Assembly: GCF_000773975.1 (NCBI RefSeq)
Contig: NZ_JRUQ01000057.1
Location: forward strand, 1 to 59,526
Source of the DNA: Erwinia typographi
GTDB lineage: Bacteria; Pseudomonadota; Gammaproteobacteria; Enterobacterales; Enterobacteriaceae
Length of the DNA: 59,526 bases
Reading direction: 5' to 3'
Positions 52,373 to 59,526 of this stretch are shown piece after piece; the first letter of the stretch is position 1; the number at the start of each line of letters is the position of its first letter. Under the pieces are notes generated by a model. That model saw only the letters and a list, made by a program, of their open reading frames with translations. It was not told where the DNA came from and made no database searches. Made by a program: the position numbers and the translations under genes.

Positions 52373-54775
52373 TTAGAAATCGATATTCACACCCAGCTGG
52401 TAAGTTCTGCCCGGCATCACCGCCAGCGCTTTGTCGTAAGCGTCCTGGTTAGTGCTCTCGGTCAGCTCGCGGCTGCTGAGGTAATCCCAGTATTTGCGGT
52501 CGGTCAGGTTATAGATCCCGCCGCTGAGCTTAACGTTTTTCGCCACCTGCCAGTAAGCGGTCATATCCACCATACCGTAGCCCGGTACGCGCATATATTC
52601 TTCCGTGGAGTCCGTTAACGAAGTGCCCGCATTGTTGGTGTAGCTTTCACGATTGGTAGCGGTAGCCTTTTTACCCTTGACGAAGGTCGCGGTAACGGCA
52701 GCGCCATAGCGTTTTGCCGGATCGTCCCAGGCAACGCCAACGATCGCTTTCATCGGCGCAACGCTGTCGAGGTCCTGATAGCTGTCGCCGGAGTAGTTGG
52801 ACTTCGCTTTGCCTTCACTGTAGCCCAGCGCAAAGGTCGCGCTCAGGCCGTTCACCTGCTCAAACCAGGTGCCAAAGTTGAGCTTTGTCGAGACTTCGCC
52901 GCCATAGATATAGGCCTTATCGCGGTTTTCCGCCTGATAAACAGTGTAGATATTTGACGGCACGTTGGTAAAGCGCGCCGGGCTGCCCGCACGGGTGTAG
53001 CGAGTGTAGGCGATAAAGTTTTTATAGGTGTTGTAGAACAGCGAGGTCTTCAGCGATACGCCGTCCACTACCTGCCCCTTCATGCCCCATTCCAGGTTGT
53101 TGCTGGTTTCGGTTTTCAGATCGCTGTTACCGATCAGCGCATACTGCTGCGTGCCGGCATAGCTTGAACCCAGGTTCCAGGAGCCGTAGAGCTGGCTGGC
53201 GTTAGGGAACTGCGCCCCGCGCTTGTACTGAATATAGGTCATCAGCGACGGCGTAATGTCGTAGTTGAAACTCAGCGATGGCAGGACCTGAGTATCCGAG
53301 TTCTCCTTTCCGTACAGCGTATTCAGTTCGGACTCATCCAGCACGGTGCTGCCGGTGGTCAGGCTGGAGAGATTTTCAGGCTTGGTGCTCTGATGCGCCA
53401 CGCGCACGCCCGGCACGACATAAAAACCGTGGCCGTCGAGATCGAACTGAATGTTGTCCTGCACGAATCCGCCAAGCGCATAGCTGCGGCTGTCGGCTTC
53501 GGGCTGCATAATCGCGCTATAGACGCTGGGCGTAGGCTCTTCGCGGAACGGACGCTGAGTCTCCGTCACGCGTCCGTTAAGCCCGCCGCTCAGCTCGTGG
53601 CGTCCCAGAGTCTTGATCAGCTGCGTCTCGAAGCCCCAGGTGTCGACGTCGTAATTGGAATAGACTCGCTCCATGCTGCCGGTGCTGGTCGGCATCCAGG
53701 TGTTATCGTGCGCCTGGGTTTGCTGGTAGTAAACCTTGCTGGTCAGACTGTCGATAAACTCGTTAGCGGGCGTCCATTCATCCTTGAGGCTCACGCCCCA
53801 GCGGCGGGTATTACTCTGCTGCTGTGAGGTTCCTAAAATGTCGCTGCCAGCACTGTTCCATGTGTCGTAGTGGGTGTGGTTGGTTTTGTCGTAATAATCT
53901 ACGGTGCCGGTCAGCTTGTGCTCGTCATTCGGCTGCCAGATGCCCGAAGCCATCAGCGCGTTGGAGTGCCAGTTAGCCGGATAAGCATCTACCGTGTCGC
54001 TGTTGTTGCGGGTTTGCTGGCCGTCGCGTCGGCTGTAAACGAAGACGCCGCGTAGCGTTTCATCGCCTGCGGCAGCGGTAATGCCGTTATGCCAGCTGCG
54101 GTTGGCCGAATCGTAATCCGACTGATAGCCGAAATAAGTCGATTTGTAAGGTGAAAGGTAGTCATCCGCCGATTTCGGCAGGAAGGATACCGCACCGCCA
54201 ATGGAGGTATTAGCCGTCGAGGTCGACGTCGCCCCGGATTCAATATCGACCTGGCCGTACATATACGGGTCGATGTAATCGCGGCCAATGCCGAAGGTAT
54301 TCAGCCCGGCGCGGCTGACGTAGCTACGGCCGGTGGCATCAGGTTGCGGAATGCCGTCGACGTCCAGCCCGACGCGGTTACTCTCAAGGCCACGGATGTT
54401 GTAGCCGGTATAGCCGCTGCGGTCGAAGCCGCTTTTCCCTGATGACGACCCGCCGCTAACGCCCGTGGCGCTGATCAGCGGTTCATAGCGCATCACCGAT
54501 CCAAAATCGTTGGTGCCCTTTTTCTGCATGTCGGCGGCGGTGATGGTGGTTTTGCTGCCAGCCTTCTTTTCAGGCTCCGGCGCGGTAACCGTCATAACGG
54601 CTTCCGACTGGCTGCTTTTCTTTTCTGAAATAGCCAGCGGCGTGCCTTTAGCGGCAGTAGCGGGAAGAGGTGTGGATGTGGTGGTTTCAGCCGCGATGCT
54701 GAAACCGGTCGTGACCAGCGTGCCAAGCAGCACGGATTTCTGGATAAACCCCTGAGAACTGAAAGATTTGCGCAT
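52373..54775 (-). CDS. hmuR: TonB-dependent heme/hemoglobin receptor
   Basis: This 800-residue outer-membrane receptor has a signal peptide ending near SIAAE and a Thr/Ser/Ala-rich stretch of ~40 residues. A TonB box (EAVMTVTAPEPE) comes next, then the plug domain (TDFGSVMRYEPLISATGVSGGSS...GYNIRGLESNRVGLDVDGIPQP, VDIESGATSTSTANTSIGGAVSFLP). The barrel ends in GRTYQLGVNIDF with the terminal phenylalanine. It is ~120 residues longer than Yersinia HmuR, nearer to large TonB heme/hemoglobin receptors. It is first in the hmuRSTUV-ordered operon and has a Fur-like box upstream at 54897-54915. No small hemP-like gene was found ahead of it. Confidence 0.88.
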   Translation of the reverse strand: MRKSFSSQGFIQKSVLLGTLVTTGFSIAAETTTSTPLPATAAKGTPLAISEKKSSQSEAVMTVTAPEPEKKAGSKTTITAADMQKKGTNDFGSVMRYEPLISATGVSGGSSSGKSGFDRSGYTGYNIRGLESNRVGLDVDGIPQPDATGRSYVSRAGLNTFGIGRDYIDPYMYGQVDIESGATSTSTANTSIGGAVSFLPKSADDYLSPYKSTYFGYQSDYDSANRSWHNGITAAAGDETLRGVFVYSRRDGQQTRNNSDTVDAYPANWHSNALMASGIWQPNDEHKLTGTVDYYDKTNHTHYDTWNSAGSDILGTSQQQSNTRRWGVSLKDEWTPANEFIDSLTSKVYYQQTQAHDNTWMPTSTGSMERVYSNYDVDTWGFETQLIKTLGRHELSGGLNGRVTETQRPFREEPTPSVYSAIMQPEADSRSYALGGFVQDNIQFDLDGHGFYVVPGVRVAHQSTKPENLSSLTTGSTVLDESELNTLYGKENSDTQVLPSLSFNYDITPSLMTYIQYKRGAQFPNASQLYGSWNLGSSYAGTQQYALIGNSDLKTETSNNLEWGMKGQVVDGVSLKTSLFYNTYKNFIAYTRYTRAGSPARFTNVPSNIYTVYQAENRDKAYIYGGEVSTKLNFGTWFEQVNGLSATFALGYSEGKAKSNYSGDSYQDLDSVAPMKAIVGVAWDDPAKRYGAAVTATFVKGKKATATNRESYTNNAGTSLTDSTEEYMRVPGYGMVDMTAYWQVAKNVKLSGGIYNLTDRKYWDYLSSRELTESTNQDAYDKALAVMPGRTYQLGVNIDF

Positions 54776-54896
54776 TTAGTAAGCCTTTATTCTTTATTAG
54801 TATCGACTCATACATTGCTGCCGCAGACGAAGAAGGCTGCGAAAAAAGAGCAGGCGATCCGGCACTATGTAGGTCATTCCATGACATTTATCAAAT

Positions 54897-54915
54897 GCGA
54901 ATGATAATGAGATCG
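54897..54915. promoter_or_regulatory. Fur-box-like site upstream of the heme receptor
   Basis: The core AATGATAAT (54900-54908) matches nine consecutive positions of the Fur consensus, ~120 bases upstream of the receptor start, in the gap between the divergent heme operon and the SelW-like gene. Iron-dependent repression of the heme operon is the expected role. Confidence 0.6.
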
Positions 54916-55039
54916 ATTACCTATATCAACAATCTCCACGATTAATTCACAATGTTAAAAAATCGTCAACTTCAGCCGGCTTGACAGTGGGATAAAAGAC
55001 GCCCGAAGATAGCGATCCCTTTCCCGTCGGGTTCTGACC

Positions 55040-55321
55040 ATGAAAACCTCTCCTGCCGTGACCATTCACTACTGTTCTCAATGCAACTGGCTGCTGCGTG
55101 CGGGCTGGATGGCGCAAGAATTACTGCATACTTTCAGCACCGATTTAGCCTCAGTCACGCTGGTGCCGGGCACCGGCGGCATTTACCAGATTAAGGTTGA
55201 TGACGAAATCATCTGGGATCGCAAAACGGACGGCGGCTTCCCGGAGGTGAAAGAATTGAAGCAGCGCGTGCGGAATATCTGTTTTCCCGAGCGGGATTTG
55301 GGGCATATCGATAAGAAATAG
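55040..55321 (+). CDS. SelW/SelT-like (Rdx family) thioredoxin-fold protein
   Basis: This 93-residue protein of the SelT/SelW/SelH family has the redox motif CSQC at residues 12-15 (VTIHYCSQCNWLLRAGWMAQELL), using cysteine where animal SelW has selenocysteine. VTLVPGTGGIYQIKVDDEIIWDRKTDGGFPEVKELKQRVR completes the family pattern. Bacterial members are small cytoplasmic proteins of uncertain redox role. It is divergent from the heme operon, which may be chance. Confidence 0.9.
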   Translation: MKTSPAVTIHYCSQCNWLLRAGWMAQELLHTFSTDLASVTLVPGTGGIYQIKVDDEIIWDRKTDGGFPEVKELKQRVRNICFPERDLGHIDKK

Positions 55322-55425
55322 CACGGCACGCGTGGCGTTGCCCCGATCGCGCGCCCCTTGTGCCCTCCTCCTGCTTCGCTGTAAACTCCATTCCGCGCCG
55401 AAAACTGTGACGAAGCGCAAAAAAA

Positions 55426-55545
55426 CAGGCCGAAAACAGGCCTGATAAAACAATTTATCGCTCTTACCTGCCCTGCCTGAAACCTGCGCCCCTGCCACTT
55501 TCCGTGCCTGGGTCCCTGAATCGCTCACTATTAAGTGCAATGTTC
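55426..55545 (-). ncRNA. Candidate small RNA ending in an orphan intrinsic terminator
   Basis: On the minus strand CAGGCC and GGCCTG (55426-55444) form a six-bp GC-rich stem with a seven-base loop, followed at once by seven T (TGTTTTTTT, 55420-55426 region) read leftward. No minus-strand gene lies to the right for this terminator to serve: the SelW-like and MFS genes flanking it are both on the plus strand. The ~100 bases to its right are gene-free, so a small transcript from near 55540 ending at ~55420 is possible. No promoter is clear; the RNA boundaries are a guess. Confidence 0.3.
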
Positions 55546-55546
55546 T

Positions 55547-56764
55547 ATGGAAACTGTTCGTTCTGCTTCACCGACTGCGCGCGCCGTCGGCCCGCTACTT
55601 TTTTGCCTGGCACTGGGGGCATTTGCCATCGGTCTGAGTGAGTTCGTGATCATGGGGCTGCTGCCGCAGGTCGCCAGCGCCATGCAGGTCAGCCTCGCGC
55701 AGGGCAGTAAATTTATCAGCTATTACGCGCTTGGCGTGGTCGTGGGCGCGCCGCTGTTCTCGCTGAGTACTGCGCGTCTGTGCCGCAAGCATCAGCTGAT
55801 GATTTTCATCTCGCTGTTTCTGCTTGGGAATGTCAGCAGTATGCTGGCGAGCAATGCGCAGATGCTGGTCATCTCGCGTTTCCTCAGCGGCCTGCCGCAC
55901 GGCGCCTTCCTGGGCGTGGCTGCGCTGGCGGCCGCTTCGTTAGTGGAAGAAAATCGGCGCGGACAGGCGGTCGGGAAAGTGATGCTGGGCCTGACGCTGG
56001 CCTCGCTGCTGGGCAATCCCGCCGCGACAATGCTGGGCGAGCACCTGGACTGGCGCTGGGCGTTTGCCTGCGTGTCGCTGCTGTCGCTGATTGATGCCGT
56101 GCTCATCTTCAGGCTCTTCCCGGTGGAGCAAGAGGAGCAGCAAAGCTCCCCGCTGAAGGAGATCCGTGGGCTGGCGAACATCCGCCTGTGGCTGACGCTG
56201 GGTATCGCCGCCATCGGCTTTGGCGGGATGTTTGCGGTGATCAGCTACATCACCCCGATCCTGACGCTGGCCGCCCATCTCTCAACCTTCTGGCTGCCGT
56301 TCGTGCTGTTCGCTTTTGGCCTGGGAATGGTGCTGGGGAATCTGGCGGGCGGCAGGCTGGCCGACCGCAAAATTATGCTGTCAATCTTCTGCATTCTGGC
56401 ATGGAGCGTCGTCGTCCTGTCGCTCTTCCCGCTGCTGGTCGGCTCGGCCTCCGGCCTGATGCTTGGCGCTTTCCTGGTGGGCACCAACCTGGCGCTGTGC
56501 GCCCCGCTTCAGGTTCGCCTGATGCAGGTGGCTGGCAGCGCCCAGACGCTGGCCGCCACGCTGAACCATTCGGCATTTAACATTGCCAATGCGCTCGGCG
56601 CCTTCCTTGGGGCTTATGTGGTTCAGCAGGGTTATCCGATGACCCAAACCGCCAGCTACGGCGCAATCCTGCCGGTAATGGGCATGGTAATCTTTATTTT
56701 CTCCCTGCTGAAGGAAGTCGCCGACCGCAAAAACACCAGCATCAGCTCAACCGATCTGATTTGA
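55547..56764 (+). CDS. AraJ-like MFS efflux transporter
   Basis: This ~405-residue inner-membrane protein of the DHA1 drug/sugar-efflux branch of the MFS has 12 helices. LSEFVIMGLLPQVASAMQVSLAQGSKFISYYALGVVVGAPLFSLSTAR and FLSGLPHGAFLGVAALAAASL follow E. coli AraJ closely (FGIMGVLTELAHNVG, ISYYALGVVVGAP, SGFPHGAFFGVGA). A GTG at 55535 opens the frame; the ATG at 55547 is preferred as the start, but neither has a clear ribosome site. Its last 23 bases overlap those of the converging MFS gene. Substrate unknown. Confidence 0.88.
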   Translation: METVRSASPTARAVGPLLFCLALGAFAIGLSEFVIMGLLPQVASAMQVSLAQGSKFISYYALGVVVGAPLFSLSTARLCRKHQLMIFISLFLLGNVSSMLASNAQMLVISRFLSGLPHGAFLGVAALAAASLVEENRRGQAVGKVMLGLTLASLLGNPAATMLGEHLDWRWAFACVSLLSLIDAVLIFRLFPVEQEEQQSSPLKEIRGLANIRLWLTLGIAAIGFGGMFAVISYITPILTLAAHLSTFWLPFVLFAFGLGMVLGNLAGGRLADRKIMLSIFCILAWSVVVLSLFPLLVGSASGLMLGAFLVGTNLALCAPLQVRLMQVAGSAQTLAATLNHSAFNIANALGAFLGAYVVQQGYPMTQTASYGAILPVMGMVIFIFSLLKEVADRKNTSISSTDLI

Positions 56765-57953
56765 TTTCCGCCATGGCGGGTTTGCATCTTAAGGCGGCAT
56801 AAATAGTCAGCGTGGCAATGAGCAGCGCCAGCGTACTGCCCATAAATACCCCTTTAGCACCGGTCACGTTAAAGATCACTCCGCCTGCCGCTGCGCCAAT
56901 GGTGATCGCTAACTGAATCGAGGCGACCAGCAGCCCCCCGCCGCTTTCCGCCTCGTCCGGCATGGTTCGGGTGATCCAGGTTGACCAGCCGACCGGCACC
57001 GCGCCGAAGGCCATGCCCCACAGCGCCACCAGCACCGCATCCGCCAGCGGAGCCGATCCCATCGCCACCAGCCCAATGCCCATCAGTCCCATCGCCAGCG
57101 GCGTGGCGATCAGCGTGCGGTGCAGGTTACGCTCCAGCAGCACGCCCGCAATCAGCGTTCCGGCGAAGTTTGCCCCGCCAAAGCCGAGCAAAATGGCCGA
57201 GAGTCCGTTTACCCCTACGCCGGTTACGCTTTCCAGGAAAGGCCGCAGATAGGTGAAGAAGGCAAAGTGGCCGGAAAACAGCAAAATGATCGCCAGCAGC
57301 GCCGTTTGCATACGTGGGCGACGCATCACAGAAAATAGCGAACTGCCCTGCGATGACGGGTTCGGCGGCATTTTCGGCAGCGCGGCGCCCTGCCAGATCA
57401 GCCCCAGCAGGCCAATAGCGGCGGCGGCGACAAATACGTTGCGCCAGCCGATCAGATGGCCGAAATAGCTGCCCATCGGCGCGGCAACGATGGTGGCAAC
57501 CGACACGCCGCTGAATACGATCGACAGCGCGCGCGGGATCATCGCTTCCGGCACCAGTCGCATGGTGGTGGCGGCGGCCAGCGTCCAGAAGCCGCCGATC
57601 GAAATGCCCAGCAGCACGCGGCCCAGCAGAATAAACGTCAGGTTCGGCGCAAAGGCTACCAGCAGGTTAGAACCTATCAGCATCAGCGAAAACACCAGCA
57701 TCACCCAGCGGCGATCCAGACTGCGGGTGGCGCTGGCGCTGAAAAAGCTGGTCAGCAGCGCAAAAATCGCCGTCACCGTAACGGCTTGCCCGGCCATCCC
57801 TTCGCTGGCGTCGAGGCTTGCCGCCATGGGCGTCAGCAGACTGGCGGGCAGGAACTCAGCCGTGACCAGCCCAAACACGCCAAGCGCCATCGAAAATACC
57901 GCGCCCCACTGGGGCTTTTTCTGTGCCGTGTCGGCTTGTTGTCGAGTGTTCAT
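56742..57953 (-). CDS. NepI-like MFS efflux transporter
   Basis: This 403-residue, 12-helix MFS exporter resembles E. coli NepI, a purine-ribonucleoside exporter: PQWGAVFSMALGVFGLVTAEFLPASLLTPMAASL, GQAVTVTAIFA, GGFWTLAAATTMRLVPEAMIPRALSIVFSGVSVA and VPVGWSTWITRTMPDEAE. It is divergent from the AraC-type regulator at 58065, with ~110 bases between them, so that regulator probably controls it. The stop lies inside the converging AraJ-like gene. Confidence 0.88.
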   Translation of the reverse strand: MNTRQQADTAQKKPQWGAVFSMALGVFGLVTAEFLPASLLTPMAASLDASEGMAGQAVTVTAIFALLTSFFSASATRSLDRRWVMLVFSLMLIGSNLLVAFAPNLTFILLGRVLLGISIGGFWTLAAATTMRLVPEAMIPRALSIVFSGVSVATIVAAPMGSYFGHLIGWRNVFVAAAAIGLLGLIWQGAALPKMPPNPSSQGSSLFSVMRRPRMQTALLAIILLFSGHFAFFTYLRPFLESVTGVGVNGLSAILLGFGGANFAGTLIAGVLLERNLHRTLIATPLAMGLMGIGLVAMGSAPLADAVLVALWGMAFGAVPVGWSTWITRTMPDEAESGGGLLVASIQLAITIGAAAGGVIFNVTGAKGVFMGSTLALLIATLTIYAALRCKPAMAEIKSDRLS

Positions 57954-58064
57954 TGCTTGCTTTCCATGGTGAGAAGATAGCGTACAGCGTAAAAGGCTGG
58001 ACCCGGATGGTCTATGATGTAAAATCCGTAATTATTGATTATTCGTCCGAACCGCGGAGAGACT

Positions 58065-59039
58065 ATGTCAGCTGCAAATGACGATCTTGCCAGCGAACTG
58101 CTGATGGGAATGCGCCTGATGGGCGTGCAGTACAAGCGTATTGAGCTGGCCGCGCCGTTCGGCATCGGTTTTGATAAGGCCCCCGGCCGCGCCCAGTTTC
58201 ATTTTGTCAGCCGTGGTCCGGTGCTGATGCGCACCCATAGCGGCAACCTCTATACGCTGAATACCGGCGATGCGCTGCTGCTGCCCCAGGGAACGGATCA
58301 TGTGCTGCTCTCCTCGCCGGATGTGCCCTGCACGGATGTCCGCTCATTTAACAGCACGCCGGTCTGCGGCAATATTTGCTGCGTAAAAGCTTGTTCCCCG
58401 TCGCAGCAGGAAGAGCCGCCGGTGCTGATTTTCAGCGGCTGTATGGAGTTCGACCTGGGCGGGATGCAGATGCTGGTCAGCGCCATGCCGGAAGTGCTGC
58501 TCGCCGATACGCTGATGCATAAATACCCTGAAATACAGCCAATGCTCAACGCAATGGAACGGGAATCGCTAGGTGGACGAGCCGGCTATGCGGGCATCCT
58601 TTCCAGGCTGGCGGATGTGGTCGCTTCGCTGATCGTGCGGGGCTGGGTCGAATCTGGCTGCGGTCAGGCGGGCGGCTGGCTCCAGGCGCTACGCGATCCG
58701 CGCCTGGGCAAAGCGCTGGTAGCACTGCACCGTGAGCCGGGAAAAAACTGGACCGTGGCGCAGCTGGCGGCGGAGATGGGCAGCTCGCGCTCAGTCTTTG
58801 CCGAGCGCTTTCTGGCCGTTACCGGCATGACGCCGGTACGCTATCTGACCGATCTGCGCATGCAGCTGGCGATACAATGGATCGGCCGCGACGGCGAAGC
58901 GATTGAAACCGTTGCCTGGCGCTTAGGCTACGGCTCTCTTGCCGCCTTTAGCCGGGCCTTTAAGCGCACGACAGGGAAAACGCCCGGCGCGCTACGCGCT
59001 GAAGAAGCCAGGCGTAATGCCATGCAGGAATCCGCTTAG
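58065..59039 (+). CDS. AraC-family transcriptional regulator (cupin type)
   Basis: This 324-residue regulator has an N-terminal cupin sensor (LAAPFGIGFDKAPGRAQFHFVSRGPVLMRTHSGNLYTLNTGDALLLPQGTDHVL) and a C-terminal pair of helix-turn-helix motifs (WTVAQLAAEMGSSRSVFAERFLAVTGMTPVRYLTDLRM and ETVAWRLGYGSLAAFSRAFKRTTGKTP). The ATG at 58065 with GGAGAG upstream is taken over the longer frame starting 58035. Such regulators are often divergent from MFS or oxidoreductase genes they control; here the divergent neighbour is the NepI-like exporter. The stop overlaps that of the converging permease gene by three bases. Confidence 0.9.
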   Translation: MSAANDDLASELLMGMRLMGVQYKRIELAAPFGIGFDKAPGRAQFHFVSRGPVLMRTHSGNLYTLNTGDALLLPQGTDHVLLSSPDVPCTDVRSFNSTPVCGNICCVKACSPSQQEEPPVLIFSGCMEFDLGGMQMLVSAMPEVLLADTLMHKYPEIQPMLNAMERESLGGRAGYAGILSRLADVVASLIVRGWVESGCGQAGGWLQALRDPRLGKALVALHREPGKNWTVAQLAAEMGSSRSVFAERFLAVTGMTPVRYLTDLRMQLAIQWIGRDGEAIETVAWRLGYGSLAAFSRAFKRTTGKTPGALRAEEARRNAMQESA

Positions 59040-59526
59040 CGTCCGACCCGCCCAGCCCGCATGACCAGCCACAGGGGCAAAGGCAGCGTGACGATCAGCA
59101 GAACCCACAGCAGCGCATACACGGCGTCAACGCCGTCGTTCTGCAAATTAACAAACAGTTTGACCGGCATCCCCTGAGGAAAATAGCTAAACACCAGCAC
59201 GATACCGAACTCACCGATGACTCTGACCCAGGTGATGGCCAGCGCCGCGGCCAACCCTCTTGCGGCCTGCGGCAGAGTCAGACGCAGAAAGACCTGCCAG
59301 GCCGATGCGCCCAGCGTCTGCCCTGCTTCTTCTGTATCCAGCGGAACCTGCTCGAAGGCCGAACGGGCCGACAGCACGAAGTAGGGTAACCCGCCGTAAA
59401 ATTGCGCCACGACAAAGGCGCCGGGATTGTTATTTAACCCGATGCCTACGGCTGAGAGCGCTTCGCCAAGTGTGCCGTACGGTCCGAAGACCGACACCAG
59501 CAGGATACCCAGCGCCAGCGGCGGGG
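59036..59526 (-). CDS. Molybdate-type ABC transporter permease (3' part, cut by the window edge)
   Basis: The visible C-terminal ~163 residues carry the ABC-permease EAA loop (DTEEAGQTLGASAWQVFLRLTLPQA) and membrane helices. The frame continues through the window edge as PPLALGILLVSVFGPYG, so the gene begins outside. The pattern is that of ModB/WtpB-type permeases for molybdate, tungstate or similar oxyanions (PP..LG...L...G, GEFGIVLVFSYFPQGMP). Sulfate-type (CysT/CysW) or thiamine-type permeases are less likely alternatives. It converges with the AraC gene. Confidence 0.75.
   Translation of the reverse strand, partial: PPLALGILLVSVFGPYGTLGEALSAVGIGLNNNPGAFVVAQFYGGLPYFVLSARSAFEQVPLDTEEAGQTLGASAWQVFLRLTLPQAARGLAAALAITWVRVIGEFGIVLVFSYFPQGMPVKLFVNLQNDGVDAVYALLWVLLIVTLPLPLWLVMRAGRVGR

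Overview
The window looks like the chromosome of a Gram-negative enterobacterium, most likely Erwiniaceae (Pantoea/Erwinia/Mixta type) or a close relative. This rests on close TreB/TreC/TreR, DmlA, PBP2 and HmuRSTUV homologues, a TssA/VasL-type T6SS gene and an overall moderately GC-rich composition. The genus is an inference. No rRNA, tRNA, CRISPR array or intact insertion sequence was seen.

Layout. (1) 1-11.3 kb: an accessory segment, AT-rich at both ends. A DsbA-like oxidase, a halovibrin-like secreted protein and two tandem small cysteine-rich secreted proteins lie on the left. A second halovibrin-like protein with another small secreted protein lies on the right. Between them are a lipoprotein and a MASE1-PAS / RcsB-like regulator / BvgS-EvgS-like hybrid kinase operon. 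(2) 12-16.1 kb: a four-gene operon of a MASE1-PAS protein, a membrane protein with a permuted papain-like domain, a DUF4105 protein and a MipA/OmpV outer-membrane protein. Next come an SMR exporter, a TupA-like ATP-grasp protein and a small hypothetical. (3) 18.4-31.3 kb: a divergent carbohydrate-catabolism island with an RbsABC-type importer, FGGY kinase, two SDRs, a GldA-like dehydrogenase, cupin-type phosphoglucose isomerase, KDPG-aldolase-like protein, AroE-like protein, D-2-hydroxyacid dehydrogenase, metallo-beta-lactamase-fold hydrolase and an RpiR regulator. (4) 31.3-33.2 kb: two orphan T6SS genes (TssE and TssA/VasL type). (5) 33.8-36.4 kb: a siderophore-type binding protein, the last ~42 codons of a lost TonB-dependent receptor, Fur-like sites and another RpiR regulator. 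(6) 36.4-42.1 kb: trehalose locus treB-treC-porin with treR and its operator. (7) 42.7-48.7 kb: a small CxxCC protein, D-malate dehydrogenase, a second PBP2 and a CHASE4-GGDEF-EAL protein. (8) 48.7-54.8 kb: heme uptake operon hmuRSTUV under a Fur-like site. (9) 55-59.5 kb: SelW-like protein, two convergent MFS exporters, an AraC regulator and the 3' part of a molybdate-type ABC permease.

Most interesting candidates. First is the paired halovibrin-like/small-secreted-protein loci, with their own DsbA-like enzyme and a BvgAS-like phosphorelay between them, which could be a secreted toxin system. Second is the MASE1 / permuted-papain / DUF4105 / MipA operon, which could be an undescribed envelope system. 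Third is the divergent sugar island, whose enzyme mix does not match a pathway I know. Product names come from motif and family recognition by eye; no database search was run.
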